DNA of 64,000 nt from Copromyces sp. CBS 386.78 (Eukaryota > Ascomycota > Sordariomycetes > Sordariales > Sordariaceae): the NCBI GenBank assembly GCA_030685235.1, contig MU839208.1, positions 1 through 64,000 of the forward strand, in the 5' to 3' direction. This document shows positions 24,701 to 38,000 of the stretch, in pieces. Within the stretch, counting starts at the first letter, position 1, and each line of letters starts with the position of its first letter. The notes beneath the pieces are model-generated. The model did no database searches and was not told the origin of the DNA. It worked only from the letters and a program-made list of their open reading frames with translations. Made by a program: the position numbers and the translations under genes.

Positions 24701-27064
24701 GGCCAGTAATAAAGCACCCTTGTTGTGGAAGCAAGGTCTGTAACCACACCTCTTCTATTTCAACCTCAAGTTATCAATATTCGTTTGGCCTTCGGCTCGG
24801 GCTTTTTGATGTTTGGTTGGCTTAAATAACTGGGCGTGGTGTCTTCGTGTTCGAAAACTGCAATGCCGAGGACGAAAATCCGTCCTTGGTTTTTGGGCCG
24901 TGTTTCGTTTCTTTTCTAGACGACGATTTCCGAGACAGGCACCGCTGGAGATGTTGGTAACATATGTACTGAATAGCCTTCAGCTTCACTTGCCAAACCG
25001 AACCCGAAAGGACTTTAGGGGTTTGAAGACGAGACAAAAAAAATAATGGATTCCGAGTTGGGGCTCAAGTACCTTATCGACCCAAATGACGACGACCCCC
25101 CATCCATCTCCGAATTCGTCCCTTCCTTCCTTCCTTCTTCGCTCCCCCATCCCCTCCGACCCTCCCCAAATTGTCCCACCCAAAAACACGTGGGATTAAT
25201 TACCCTGCGTGCGTCCCTTAATTAAAGCCTCGACTTCCCCATATTTTTTCGCCCCATGTCAGCCATATCGGGATTGTAACCGTTTGATACTCGGTTCGGT
25301 GTCTATGTAATATTCAATGATCCCCGAAAAAAGGAATCTGTCGAAAACTGATCCCCGGACAGGCGGGCAGGAGCTCCCCGTCCTGCACCTCGCTGCGCGT
25401 ACGTACCTACGGCGGAGTGACCCAACCCGTACGTACCCTTCCGTTCCCCCGTCTTCCATCGCTTTGGCTCCGTCCCACCTTTTGAGTTCATCTCAATTGA
25501 GGGGGGCCGGGGATAAAATCCTTTCGGGATCATATGGTGGGATGAGACTTCTTGAGTAAAGTACTTACTGCTATGGAAGGAGTTTTCAAGGGTCCATAAA
25601 ACCCGACGTGGGGGAGACATTGCAAGCGGTAAAGAGAGAGAAGGCGCGGCTGTTGGTTGTGTTTATTGGCGGCTGCGTGTAAGCGGCTGTTTTACGGTTT
25701 GCGCGCGGATGCGTATACGTATGGAGGTGGTAAATTACAATGCATACTGTACTCGGGGCTGTCACAGCAGACACCAGGTCAGATGCCTTGTGACAGTGAT
25801 CTTCCCAAGCGACGTTTGTTGAAAAAAAAAGAAAGAATGCTATGAAGTGAAACTACATCTTATACTTTGAGGAGAAATAATCAAGATGAAATAGTCTTTC
25901 ACGGCAAGAAGAGGGAAGTTACGAATGGAAACATATCCCGTAGCAATGGACGGAAGGAACTGATTACCATCGGATATCATGTTTCACTTCCCCATACATT
26001 CCGCTTTACGGACGGGATGGGGTAAACCATCGACATATCAAAGTGGATTCGTCTTGTTAGGTAGACACCCACTGAGCTTGAATCACGTTGACCTGTTACT
26101 TAATCATGTCGGGAAAAAAGCATCGCGGAAAACCCAAAACCCAAGGCTCAACTCAAGTCAGCCTGACAACGGCTACGTACATATTCCGGTAACGCCAACA
26201 TTTCTCCGCCGCTCGTATTGAGGGAAGGGGCAAAAGAGCAAAGCTGTCAACAACTTAACTTCCTTTGCCTCAAAATATCCCTCGCCAGTCGTCAACATAT
26301 GAAATCCCCAATCTGATTGATGATCGACCAGTCCGACATGTTGTGTCCCTGTTATGATGATGATCTCCGGGGTACGGCTTAGAGGTAGTCTCCACCCCCG
26401 CATTCTTGACGTCGAACGAGGGCGCTGCCCGGTCTGGACCTCCCCCTACCAGACGCGAACTATTACTACTACCGGGACGCATGGTGTCACCCGCCAGCAG
26501 AGGTAGTGCGATGTTATATGGTGTTTGGTACTTTGTTGGTCTCACGGCATCTTGTTGTACCTTGGAAAATGCCTTTGATTTTGGGGGGTAAGGACGTGGT
26601 GAAATCCAGTTTGACTGACGCTGATGTGGAGGTAGTAGGCACATGTCATGCGAGAACAAAAACCCGTGTGCGCGGAATCGGATACGGAGCAAGTGCTGCA
26701 GCTGTCGGCTCTGCACATAGCCCTACGTCCGTAGGTATGTAAGGGTTATGTGCATGTACATACGTATGCAAGGTAGACATGAATGTCTGCCTTTCTTGCA
26801 GGTGGATAGAGGCAATGAAAAACATTCGGCGTCCGGTGAAAGACACCTTTCTCAGATACGAAACGGCAATGATTTCCCCATCCCATGACGGTTTCCCGGG
26901 ATAAAATGTTGGTTCGGCTCGGTTACCAACACTTGCATCACGCACCTCGCCGTCGTCTAGACCTCCACAGACAGTCACAAGCCAGAAGGCGAGCTGGAGC
27001 ATGTAAAGTAAGGTACCTTACCCTGCTTATACATTTGTACATCCATTACCTGCCATTTCAGTCG

Positions 27065-27096
27065 GACGCTGACGCCGACGCCGACGCCGACGCGGA
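27065..27096. repeat. GACGCC hexanucleotide repeat
   Basis: About five units of the type GACGC(C/T/G) lie in tandem. In the plus frame they would code for Asp-Ala repeats, but the surrounding frame does not look like a gene. Confidence 0.85.
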
Positions 27097-29393
27097 CACT
27101 ATGTGGATACACGGGAAAAAGGCACAGAGCCGCGACGCGACAGATCTAAGATCAAATCGCGATTATCGAGGTATGTCTTGCTTGCTTATCTGCCTACCCT
27201 GCACGTACGTATGTAAGCACCCAATCGAGACACCTTTCTTGGCTTCCCGTCCTCGCCGTCCCGAATTCCAAACGGTGAGCCCGGACCGATATTTCTCGTA
27301 CCGTTCTTCCTCTGTTTTGAATCCGCTTTTTCCTTTCTCCGATAGCGTACATACAAACAAGCCTTTGACGTCAACAAACTTTCGGAACCTTACACAGGGG
27401 CTATCAACTCTTCGGTATCGACTTCAACATTGAAACCTAAAGGTACCGTACCGTACCTGACAGGTACAAACCGATATCTCAACCGACCAATCTTAGAGTA
27501 GCCAATGTGGTAAGAAACTCAAAAGTGTAACGAAGACCGCCAAGAAGTTCAGGAACTAACGGAAGCGAGAAGCGAGAACGAAGCGAGAAGCGAAGGAAGC
27601 GGAAGGAAGGCCAAAGCGCAAATTTGACGGGATTGATGACAGCGGAGCGGACTTGACTAGCTTCTGTCGGAAATGTTCGAGAAGTTCTAGCTTGTGAGGT
27701 CAAGCGAAACCTAAGCGAGCTTGATGAATGATGCTGGTGCAGCTGAAGTCCCGAGCAAGCGCAATTTGATAAAGTGGTGACAAAAGGAAACTTCGACACA
27801 TAACAAGCGGAATGGACAAAAAAAAAAAACGGCGATAAACAAGAAGGCATCGCCAAAAGAGGCAACCAAAGTCCGCCCTCGTCTTCGCACCTTCGCACCT
27901 TCCATCTCTTTCTCCCGCGGTGGTTCCACTGCTTCTCCCGCGACGTTCACTTATTAAAAGTCATGCCGAGTCACGATAGTTCGTAAGCACTCCCACTTTC
28001 ATGGTGCCAGGTTGTGTGAATATTGGGAGCGAGTTTCACAGGCATTGAACCCACCAAAAAAAGGTTGATCCGATTATTCACACAACCTGGGTGCATTACT
28101 ATCGGCGGCGGCGGCGATATCTGGCCTGAGACCTGGCGTCCGGTGCATACGTAATCCGCAGTAAGCCCGTGATCCACGCATTTCACAATCCACAATTTCC
28201 GGCCTTTCCTTCGGCGGCCCCTCGGCGCTCGCAGACCGGGCCACCCACCACGGCCCCACATCACGGCCGCACCATGCCCGCATCGGATGCATGCCCACCC
28301 AATCTTGCCGCCGTCTTGGCCGAGGACGGGAATGCCCCGGGCCAAACAGTCAGAGACAGGTGGTGACAGATGGATGACTGTGCAGTGTTTTTGGTTGGCC
28401 GCCCCAACCCAATGCAACGTCCAGGGACCTCTGAGACCGTAGACGGACAAAAAACCGTTGATCATTTTTCGGGCCTTTTTGCCGAGCGAGTTGCATGAGT
28501 TGCATCATGAATTGTTCGCGCAGGGCCAGGCTGCCAGGAACCAGGTCCAGGGAGTTGGTGATGAGGTGACAGATGCCAATGCCACGTCGGGTGGTTGGTA
28601 CCCGACCTGTACCGTGATCATCACATTCGCAGTGAAAACTTTTCTCTGCATTTGCGCAGGTCAGGTTCCCCGAATTACGTACGAACTGCGGGTTGTCAGG
28701 CGGTTGAAATCACGGCACCGATAGCTGACTGCCGCCGGCTGTTTTATGGCTTCTAAACCATTCCCAGCACGCTGGTCGATATAGTATCGCATTGGCGATT
28801 TCCATCCATGACCATGTTCAGCAGTGACTGATGACTCCAAAAGCAATTGAACGACAACTGAACCGTTTCCCCAGACTTTCGGCAACATCAGCCGCCGGGT
28901 AAATTCATTAGAAAGGGCCTGGACTGGCACAGATATCGCGGCATCGCGGCTGCTGCGCGGCTATCAAGCCCAGTGCTACACGTGTGTATACGCGAACCTC
29001 ACGCGACGCTTTTGTTGATGGAGTTAACACGACGATGGATGGAGAGGCAAGGACAACACGTGGGTTGAATACGCCATGGTAAGTGGTCGTTTGGAAGGGC
29101 GATCAACAGGTCAGGCGAGTATCCAAGTCTTTCTTTGCAAGGCATTTTGTGAATGTCCGCTGCCGGGGCGATGTCGGCTGTAACTTGCAACTTGCTGTTG
29201 TTAAGGTCTTTTTCGACGCTGACATATTTTGCGAAAAATAAAATATAATAAAAGAAAAGAAAAGGGAAAAAAGACCTTTCGCCCACATCCCTTCAATCCC
29301 CATGCGATCGATTAATCCACTTTCAAAACGGCACTCACATGGGCACCTTGCTCCGTTTTAACACTCATTCAATGGACATTCAACCAGAGCCTA

Positions 29394-29797
29394 CCCGTGC
29401 CACGCCCCCACTTTTTTGGGACTCGCCAGACTCGCACCCCCTAAAGTGGGTGCTCACCACCAGTACAACCAAACCAGCGATACAACCACTAGGGTTAATA
29501 GTGTGAATGCCTACAAAAAGACCAAAACTATAAACTCGCAGCACAGCGCATTAGCCAATTAAGGCAAAAAGAAAATGATGAATATAATTAAGATAGTGTA
29601 TTGAATTCAAAGTATTTTTCCTTATTCTTTTTTTCACTGTATTTAGAAAAGTCGAGTTTTGGCCTATATATCAAGCCTAAAACACCACCTCTAACCCTAA
29701 CCTGGTTGTTTTGCTGGTTTGGTTGTATTGGTGGTGAGCACCCACTTTAGGGGGTGCGAGTCTGGCGAGTCCCAAAAAAGTGGGGGCGTGGCACGGG
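29394..29797. mobile_element. 404-bp MITE with 85-bp inverted repeats and TA duplication
   Basis: The terminal repeats 29394-29478 and 29713-29797 are inverted copies of 85 bp, starting CCCGTGCCACGCCCCCAC, with one mismatch (G against A). TA occurs directly outside each end (29392-29393 and 29798-29799), the target duplication of Tc1/mariner/pogo-type elements. The 234-bp centre is AT-rich and has no transposase frame, so movement would need an enzyme supplied elsewhere. A CTAACCCTAACC stretch near 29690 is internal and is not a telomere. The near-identity of the repeats indicates a young or conserved copy. Confidence 0.9.
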
Positions 29798-29799
29798 TA

Positions 29800-32700
29800 A
29801 GAGGACCGAGAGGACGGTAATATCGGCCTAGCATTAATCAATACCATCCGTTTCGTAGTCGAAACCACCAAGTCCGTCCGTGGTTCAAAACTGGCAAGAA
29901 CATGAGACATCGCCAATGTGGTGTTGCGAATTGCATGCCGAGATGCCAGGTTTTTGTTGGTGCGAACGTAGGCCGAACACTTCCGTTACAAGCTACAATA
30001 CGAAAATTTTCCTTATTTTGCGAAATTCAAGTTTTGGCGAGCGTGCTGTGCAAAAAAGAAGAAATTACCAATGTGAGCCTGTCATGAAAGTGGGGAACCG
30101 TAAGGTATGTATGTAACGTTCAAAAAAGACGCAGCTGTGTCGTTGCACGTGAGCCCCCTTCTCGGTGTTGCGCTAGCTGCCAGCGGTTGTGAAGTTCTCG
30201 CCGGAAGTCGGGAACGATCTCGACTTGTCGCTGTCCAGTGGCTTCACGGGGAAGAGAGACTCGAGACTCCGAGATGTATTTTGTGGAATTGTGTTTATCC
30301 CTGACTGCCCTGCATTTTCTCGAATAAGATCACAAGATCTACAAGGCCAAGACCTAACGCATTGCCCAAAGGCCAATACATAATCCACGGAATCAAAGCA
30401 TCTGATACGAATCCATAGCCTCTGAGACGGGCAAAAATCAAAAACACGGGGACCCTGATGATGCTGGAAAATGTGCCACATGACACAACTACCCCTTGGA
30501 CACTGAATCGCGTCAATTTCCACCTACGTACCCTTCCTGTCTCCCCGGGATTGAGGCTACGGCAGAATTGGTGATGAAACTCCATTGAGGTAATGATCCC
30601 AAGATGGTATCATGGCTTGCGTTGGGAGATGAGGGCCGTGCAACGCGGCCCGGCAGTTCATGATTCCGTCTGTTCTTCATCTGAAGTCATCCCCAGTCAG
30701 TCATTTGACGTTATTGATTTCGGTCACGAGAGAGTCCGGGTCAAGCATTCTGAGTCGACGAACTTTGCCACACCCCTGGCGGAAATTCATCCAAACTCCC
30801 CTCTCGGTGTCGGCAGTGGTTGGGGGCGATAGAAATGTTGGAGATGCTATCTTACCTCGCTGGCGGCATCAACTTCGGAGCCCCCCGTTTAGGCCTCCAC
30901 TATGTCTCCCCGTGCCGGTTACGGGATTGACTCCCCCAGGGCCCCAGCGCCCCGAATGAGCAGTGAGCCAACCCCGCGATTAAACCGGAGGCCCGGCTGG
31001 AGACCCCGCAAACTTTCCGCTACGGATCTCCCCCCGCCCCCGCCCCGTGGTTTTTCTGTTTTTCTAATTCGCATCTTTACGATACGCCGTGTCGAGGGAT
31101 CCATTGTGACTGTCGTGGAGAATTTTTGAATTGATTTGGTTGGCCGTGGTTCCTCTTCTTGCATGGGGCATCTGATGATGCCACGCTGAAGCCTGCGGGC
31201 TAGGGTGGGCGGGAGGCCACTAACGCATCTACAGCTATCATAGGCCTGCAATTGTTAGCAGAAGATGGGTAAGTGGACCACGCCTGCCTAGCCAAATCTG
31301 TGAGCAAGCAACCCCACACCACAAATTCAATGCATGGAAGACGAACCATCGTGACCAATGCAACTTCCACTTCTCGCAACTCCCGGAGTTTCCCGTGACG
31401 GAAGGAACGATACGTGTTCAGTTACATACTGCCTGGTCACCGGCCGCGGCGATGAAATCGTAACGGGCTACGGAGCATGGATCTCGAGATTTTCCCCGTA
31501 CCCCGTAGCAACCCACCGTCATCGCCCCCGTGGACCTGTCATCCACAGCACAGCAGGCCAGCAGGCAACTTTCTAGGCCGAAAACAGAGCTTCAGGCGGA
31601 CATGACGACGATAGTCAAGGTCACGCGACGCCTTCTTTGTCCACTTGCTCAGCCTTCTTCTGTCTGCTCTGGCTTCTGGGTACTCCGTACGCCTCACTTG
31701 AAACATCGTGATGGTTACCGGCGGCGAAATATCAGCAGTCGGCACTACACGAGCACGGCCACGGAAAACGCAACGGAAGTGAACAACGGCTTTTGGCCTG
31801 CAAGGTACCCTAACAATCAAGGCCCTAACAGCTCGTCACAACAACAGCCAGTTCTCGTGGTGAGTCGGGAAGGTCCCTGCTCCGACCAGCAAAAGAGGGT
31901 TGATCCCCGTTCCCAACGAAAAGCAGGTGGACGCTTTGTCGAACGGTCCGAACGGTGGGGAGGGGAGCGAGTAAGTTGTAAGTTACGTGTCGGTGAAACA
32001 GTGGACTTTGGACGAAAATAAATAATCGATAAAATATTCGAGATTTATCTTGGGCCTTATTTTCATCCAAATATTTCAGCCAAGTGGACGTCTTACTCTC
32101 CGTTGCGCAGCGTTCCGTGGTCCGGTCATGGTCGAGTCGGGTGGTTGTTGCTGACCTGTGATGAACGGCCCGGGCATCTGGCACGGAACGGGCCCCGGGG
32201 GTGACATCCGGCTGCGCGCCGGTCCCCCAATTCATCATCTGACAGCACACACACGACACCACCACCACCACCAACCACGATTGCTGGTCTCAGTCAAACA
32301 GTTGTCTATTTCCATCACTTTTAATATCGCCAAGCTGACGGAGGGTGTGAACAAGTCCCTGAAGATCCCTTTCCCACCTACTATACACTACAGCATCTCG
32401 AGTCTCAACACTTTCCTTAGCTCGGTCTCACCGTAGAGCGAGTGGCAGCAACTGCAACTACCTGGTGATTGACTGCTGTCTCATGTCGGGATTCATCGAC
32501 CATCCCGTCTCGCCAATTGACTTTCTGATCACGTTTCAGACTCAAACTTAGACGCTGGCAGCGGTCCCGCCGCGCTTCTTCGAATATCAGGCCATTGTCC
32601 ACTGTTGCTGTCTCACTGTCAGTTTTGACCTCGGAAAACATTATTTCGCAAAGTTTTGCTGGTCATGCGGCCTTCAACAGACGTGCCACGTCGGCAAACA

Positions 32701-35700
32701 TTTGGATTTCGCCCACGAACAAGTCACAAACTGCTACGACAAGCGTGCGGAAAATTCAATTTGGAGTCTTCTTTTAACAACAAACTTCCGAGGCTGTAGC
32801 ATCCGGTGTCAGACTGATGTCTGATGCCGATCACTAGAATAGGTCCCTACCTGCATCAACCTCGCTGGCCATACATGTTGTTCAACTGGTATTTCATCAA
32901 ATACCGAATCTTACGCGCCCGGGCTAACGATATGGACCTCTTGTAAGTGGCCCCTTGATATTTGGGTCAAAAAACACTGCGAGTCACGCACCTCATCATC
33001 AACGAGTAGGCTTTCGCCATGCTCAATATAGAAGGGGCCCATGGGGTCTTCTAGATCCCCTTAACCAGACCTCTTAAGATCCTGGTTTCCTCGTTCACTC
33101 GTCTCCGCTGATGGACCCGAAGAGACCGGGACGGCTAAATTGATTGATTGGAGACTTTCAGCCCTATCAGAAAATCCGGACGGGTTTTACATGGGGTGCT
33201 GTGGTGTAAGTGGACAGGCAGGTTGACACTACCACAAAGTCCACTTCCAGGCAGCATCACGTACTTCTAAAATGCTTGGTTGAGAATTGACTGACTACCT
33301 AACCTACTAGCTTTCAGGCAACAACGACGAAAAAGCATCTCCGTTGTTAGGTATTTGACCTTAGTAAGTCTCCCGAAGCACAACTCCAAACATCAAAGTT
33401 ACTAGTGCGGGGGCGCCACCTCACGAGAAGCTCAACAACTGCGCCCCAAATCTCTAGGCGCTTCGAGGCGTCAACAACAAGCGCACCATCGTGGTGATCG
33501 TGGCGCCATTGTTTCCATTGTTTCCCCTGTTCCCCCCTGCTAAAGGATCACCAGGTGGTGCAAACATCCCTCCTTCACCTCTGATCTTGAACTGTGTTTG
33601 AACACGAAGCTATTTAGAAAGCTCACCACCATCATTTGCGGTGCTCGGTGTGTGCGTGATCTATCCCTCGCACGCGACGGTCCGGTTACAGGTTCGGTAA
33701 TCTCTTCGGAACAACCGATATACCATCTAGACTAAGATCTAGAACATTGTTAAAGTGTGAACGTGGATGCTTACTATGGGCTGATGGGCGAACTGAAGGT
33801 GTGCTCACTGAGACATAGCATGGTCTAGCACACGTAGCGGTCTTGGACCTGAAGACCCTTGACTACCCCTATGACCTTGGAGAGATGGTGCCTGAGGACC
33901 CTTAAAGTCGCTGGAGTAGGGTAGTGTGCTTTTTAGGTGTGCGGTTGGTGCGTACCTTGGAAGTGGTAGTGAGTGGTGTTTGCCCCTGAATCCCTTACCA
34001 GCCGGTCCTGGTGACCTAATGTGATGAAGCCTAAATGCCCTGGTGAGGGTGGTCACGATGTTGGAGTGTGTAGCGGGCCAAGCGCTCGGCAGCGATTCCC
34101 GGGACGACTAGAGGTAAGGTTTTGTCTCAGAGTGGGATGTTCATGATGCCGGAAGTAAGGCGAGATCAACCTCGGACTATAAACTGAGGATCTAAAACGG
34201 TTGGGAGAAACCAAGTTCAGTAACGGAGTTGGATATTGAACTGATGCATTACAACAATGCCAAACTGACGACTCACAAACTGCCCCTTTCTGTGGTCTCA
34301 TCCCGCACGCTTGGCTATGAGATCACAAGAAGCTATGCTAAGTGACGCTTAACCAGTGGTTTTCACCATGGAGGTAAACAAAAGCATACACCTACCTACC
34401 TCAGGGGCTTCGGAGCTCCCTTCTCTGTGCGTTTGTCTGTACCCATCCATATGTCTCTTCATCACTCGCGCTGGAATCGTGGTACGTGTATCACCAAAGG
34501 GAAGCCGGTGAAGGAGTCAAGTGGATGGGTTTTGGAAGGTACAGACGTGTAAACACGATTTTGTGCTATTGTCCATTGAGCACCGCGCCAGAAGGAGGGA
34601 CGGAGGAAACATCAAGGGCTTCACTTGACATGTTTGTGTTTGTGTTAGTGGTCTGGTTTTGTCTCGCGGAATTGTGAAACGTGGGGGGAAAAGAACAACC
34701 CCAGGCTGGGACGTTTCCGTCCGTCTTGGAAGAGAGTAAAAAAACGGCCACCCGACCCAGAAGTACATCGCTCTTTCCACGGTAATTTCTCGACCAAAGG
34801 GAAATAAAACATTCACTTTAATTCCGCATTTAAATCTACCGTTGAAAGAAAACCCCCATCTTAAGACCACCGCTACCAGTAATAATACCTACCGTACCCA
34901 GAGGTACCTGACCTGACCTGACCCGACCCGACCAGCTACCCCGCGCCGCCTCACCTACTCACGATCCCACCCCCAAGACAAGGCGACAGCCACTCATTCG
35001 GCGCTGACATGCATGCATCACAACTTCCCAGCGGCAGCACTGAATGCTACATATGTACGCTGAATGATGAGCTGTTTAATGGCCCGCCCCGCGTCGCGCC
35101 CCCGCGGAGGCGTAGCACGGCTCGAAGACGGTAATATAACCCCTTGCTCGCATGGACAACGAGTGAGGCACAGCTGCCTCAAATGGAGTCATGTGCCCGC
35201 GCTGCCGCAGACAAGTTCCAGCTAATTCGATGTTCTGTTTTGGGAGTGATACCGAACGTCCGAGCCTTCTTCTTCAAAGGGGTGTTGATCGCTGGATTGG
35301 TGTTGATGAAATGGACGCCGACGGTGCTTTGGGATGGAAATTTGTCGCTCTTCTCGCCTACACCAGAAAAGGGCAGGAGCTCGTAGCTACGGTAGGGAGC
35401 TAGGCACCCCCGAATTGACCCAGGTCGGGCGGACCAGGCAGGGCGATGTTCTTACTCATCTCCTTGGACGACTACCCCTGATGATGATGTTGCTTTGAGT
35501 TGACAGCTCTCGCCTGATCAGGAAGGCTGAAAAAGCTGCCCTTACCTGCGAGCCTGTGGAGGCACAATGGAAGTTCTAGCGAGGACGACGATCCCGTTGG
35601 CGCGCGCGCGGGGGGCTCAAACTTTCGCCAAGCGACCTACCTTTTTGAGGAATATCACAGCCGCCTGTTGTCCATGAACCCCTTCCTTCATCCTCGGAGG

Positions 35701-37969
35701 TTCTCAAGCATCCTGGCCGATATCGGTTCGATTTACCCAGCCAGGGCCGTCAGGAGCACGTGCTGAGAGAACCTCTCATCAATGGCGTACATACGCCCTC
35801 GGAATATCGCGAAGGTTGATGCTGTTGCAGTGCCGCGCTTATCAAAATTTGCCCCCCTCCCCTTTTGCTGTATGCAGTTGCAACGCCAAACCAACGACGT
35901 GACCGCCGCCGCGGGGGGGGAGACGGAGGCTTCGACGGGATAAGGTAAGGTAAGATGCTACAGTACCGGGGGTTGCGGCTCAGCAGGATATGTCATCTCA
36001 GGTGACCGCTCATTTCCATGCTGGATCCCCGTGCTGTGCTTTTTGGGCTCTAGTTTGGGTGTTTTTGCATTGAAGACCCTGGTGTTGGGTTCTGGCTTGA
36101 GGTTCTCCGATGCAGTTCCAGCGGGGTGCTGGTTGACAAGTCAAAGACTTGGAAAGTGAGGTGATTCCAAAGAGGGGTATTGCGTGTTTCCAATTCTTTC
36201 TCGTTAGCGACGCCTGTGGGTGTAATTTACTTCCTGGAATGCGCCGACGTACGGTAAGGTAAGTACCGTCCACTGGAGCAGGAACAGTTGCACTAATCAT
36301 CGGGTTAGGGTTCATCGAGCATGCTAGACATATCATCGGAGGAAATTAAGACCAACACCGCAAGATGATCTGATACACATTAATCAAAAGGATCAGTCAG
36401 GAGTCAGCGGCTCGATATTTTACTGCAACTACCGACGACAACGAGACGCGCCGACAATACACGATCGCTTCCCCGGATGTGAGATGATGAGATGATGACC
36501 ACCCTCCCGCTCGGTGCTGACGGGCGGACGGGAGAGCCGCGCCGCGCCATTGTTGCCGCCTGACTGTTATCAATATGATGGCGGAGATGATGGCTTCTGG
36601 GAGGAAAAATGGGGTTTTGGAAGGAAGGATCTCACCACTTTGACCTCATGCTGGCGTGATGGTCGTCGTCAGTTGGGACTTTGGCAGGGCCGAAGCGAGA
36701 TGACTCTCTGAATGGTGCTGGAAATGGAACGGCTCGCTTGTCATCCATTTCTGCTGCACAAAACGGAGGCTACGTTGCCTTGGGACTCAGGAGGCCTGGC
36801 AAGTCGGCGATGCGAAGTGCGAGCCGTCTGGTAATAGTACCGGTACTCTGTCAGAGGTGGGAGATCATGTGGCGATCATACGTCCATGGCTTCTTAATTG
36901 AGGCCATCTCCGGTCACTGGTTTTCTGGTTCAATCCTCTCGGACCATGGGTAAAGACCAATTTGGAAAGAACAGGACATCCCACATGTCCTGGTTCCCGG
37001 ACAAGTTGATGTTCTGGGACATATCGAGATGTAAGTTTGGTGGCGACAGTGCCGGGCTGAAACGGAGGCCATTGAGGTACAAAAAGGCTGAATATTCAGG
37101 AGATAAAATGGGTGATTTTATCATGAACCTCACATCACGAACAATAGAGGACGGTAGGTAGGTTGGTTTGACGGGCCGATTACCACTGTTTCACCTCCAG
37201 GTCGGTGAGGTAAAGATACCGGTACAGAGATGTATCAGCTATTCAATGTTCCGTCCCATTCTCCGGTTCCAGTGTCTTTATCCAACTTCCATGTCCGGTT
37301 TCTTACTGCAATTGGAAGCTGGGTATACTGTGGTTTTGGTACCACTGGACCTCGATGGAACCATGGATTCGAACGTCCAGATGTCGGAAAATCCGGGGAA
37401 AAACCTGTTGTCGAGCCGCACATCGGAATGTTTCATTGCAAAAGACGGATGACAGAGGAGGTTGGTCGGTTGGCCGTTTGAAGGTTCCAGGCCCAGAGCG
37501 CCTATGATGTCAGCCCGCACAGGCCTTCAGCGGCTGCGAATAGCTGGGATTTTTAGCGGGACGTGAGGGGGACTTTGGGAGTTCTGTCACTTGTCACTTT
37601 CCCCTCCTTCCGATGCGGCAGTCGAGTTACCCCTGACCAACATCTGGAGTTTATTTACACCACATCTTGATATCAGGCACACAACATGTAAACGGAAAGA
37701 CAACGGATCACAAATGTAAAGCTACCCCAGGATACAGTATCACTGCCCGGGCCTGTGGCTTTCGAGCAAAACAAGGGGAGAGAAAGCCCCTCATTGAGAC
37801 GTGAACGTGAAGGAAGGAACGTCACGGTGCACCCGGCGGCAGGAAATGTACCTACCCGATGGAAGGAAGGGTGACTGGTTGCTCCTTCTCTGGCTGAACT
37901 GGAACACGGCTTTTGACGGAAGTCTGTGGACTTTTATTTTTGATCCTTTTCTCCTCCGTTTTCGCCAAT

Positions 37970-38000
<31 letters not shown>

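Larger units (their letters stand above)
18085..29391. other. Long gene-free stretch upstream of the GATA_AreA/DUF3295 gene
   Basis: There is no open frame over about 180 codons, and none with a recognisable domain, branch-site-supported intron chain or codon pattern. The first kilobase on the minus strand is probably the gene's promoter and 5' leader. The context of its ATG (ATCATCATGCC) has A at -3. A (TTG)n run lies at 18772-18791, several KpnI-type GGTACC/GTACC motifs cluster at 19.0-19.35 and 27.0-27.47 kb, and a GACGCC repeat sits at 27065-27096. I found no tRNA B-box followed by an acceptor stem. Small multi-exon genes cannot be excluded. Confidence 0.5.

Noticed and set aside
29687..29700. 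Telomere-like CTAACCCTAACC
   Set aside because: There are fewer than two full units and it lies inside a MITE.
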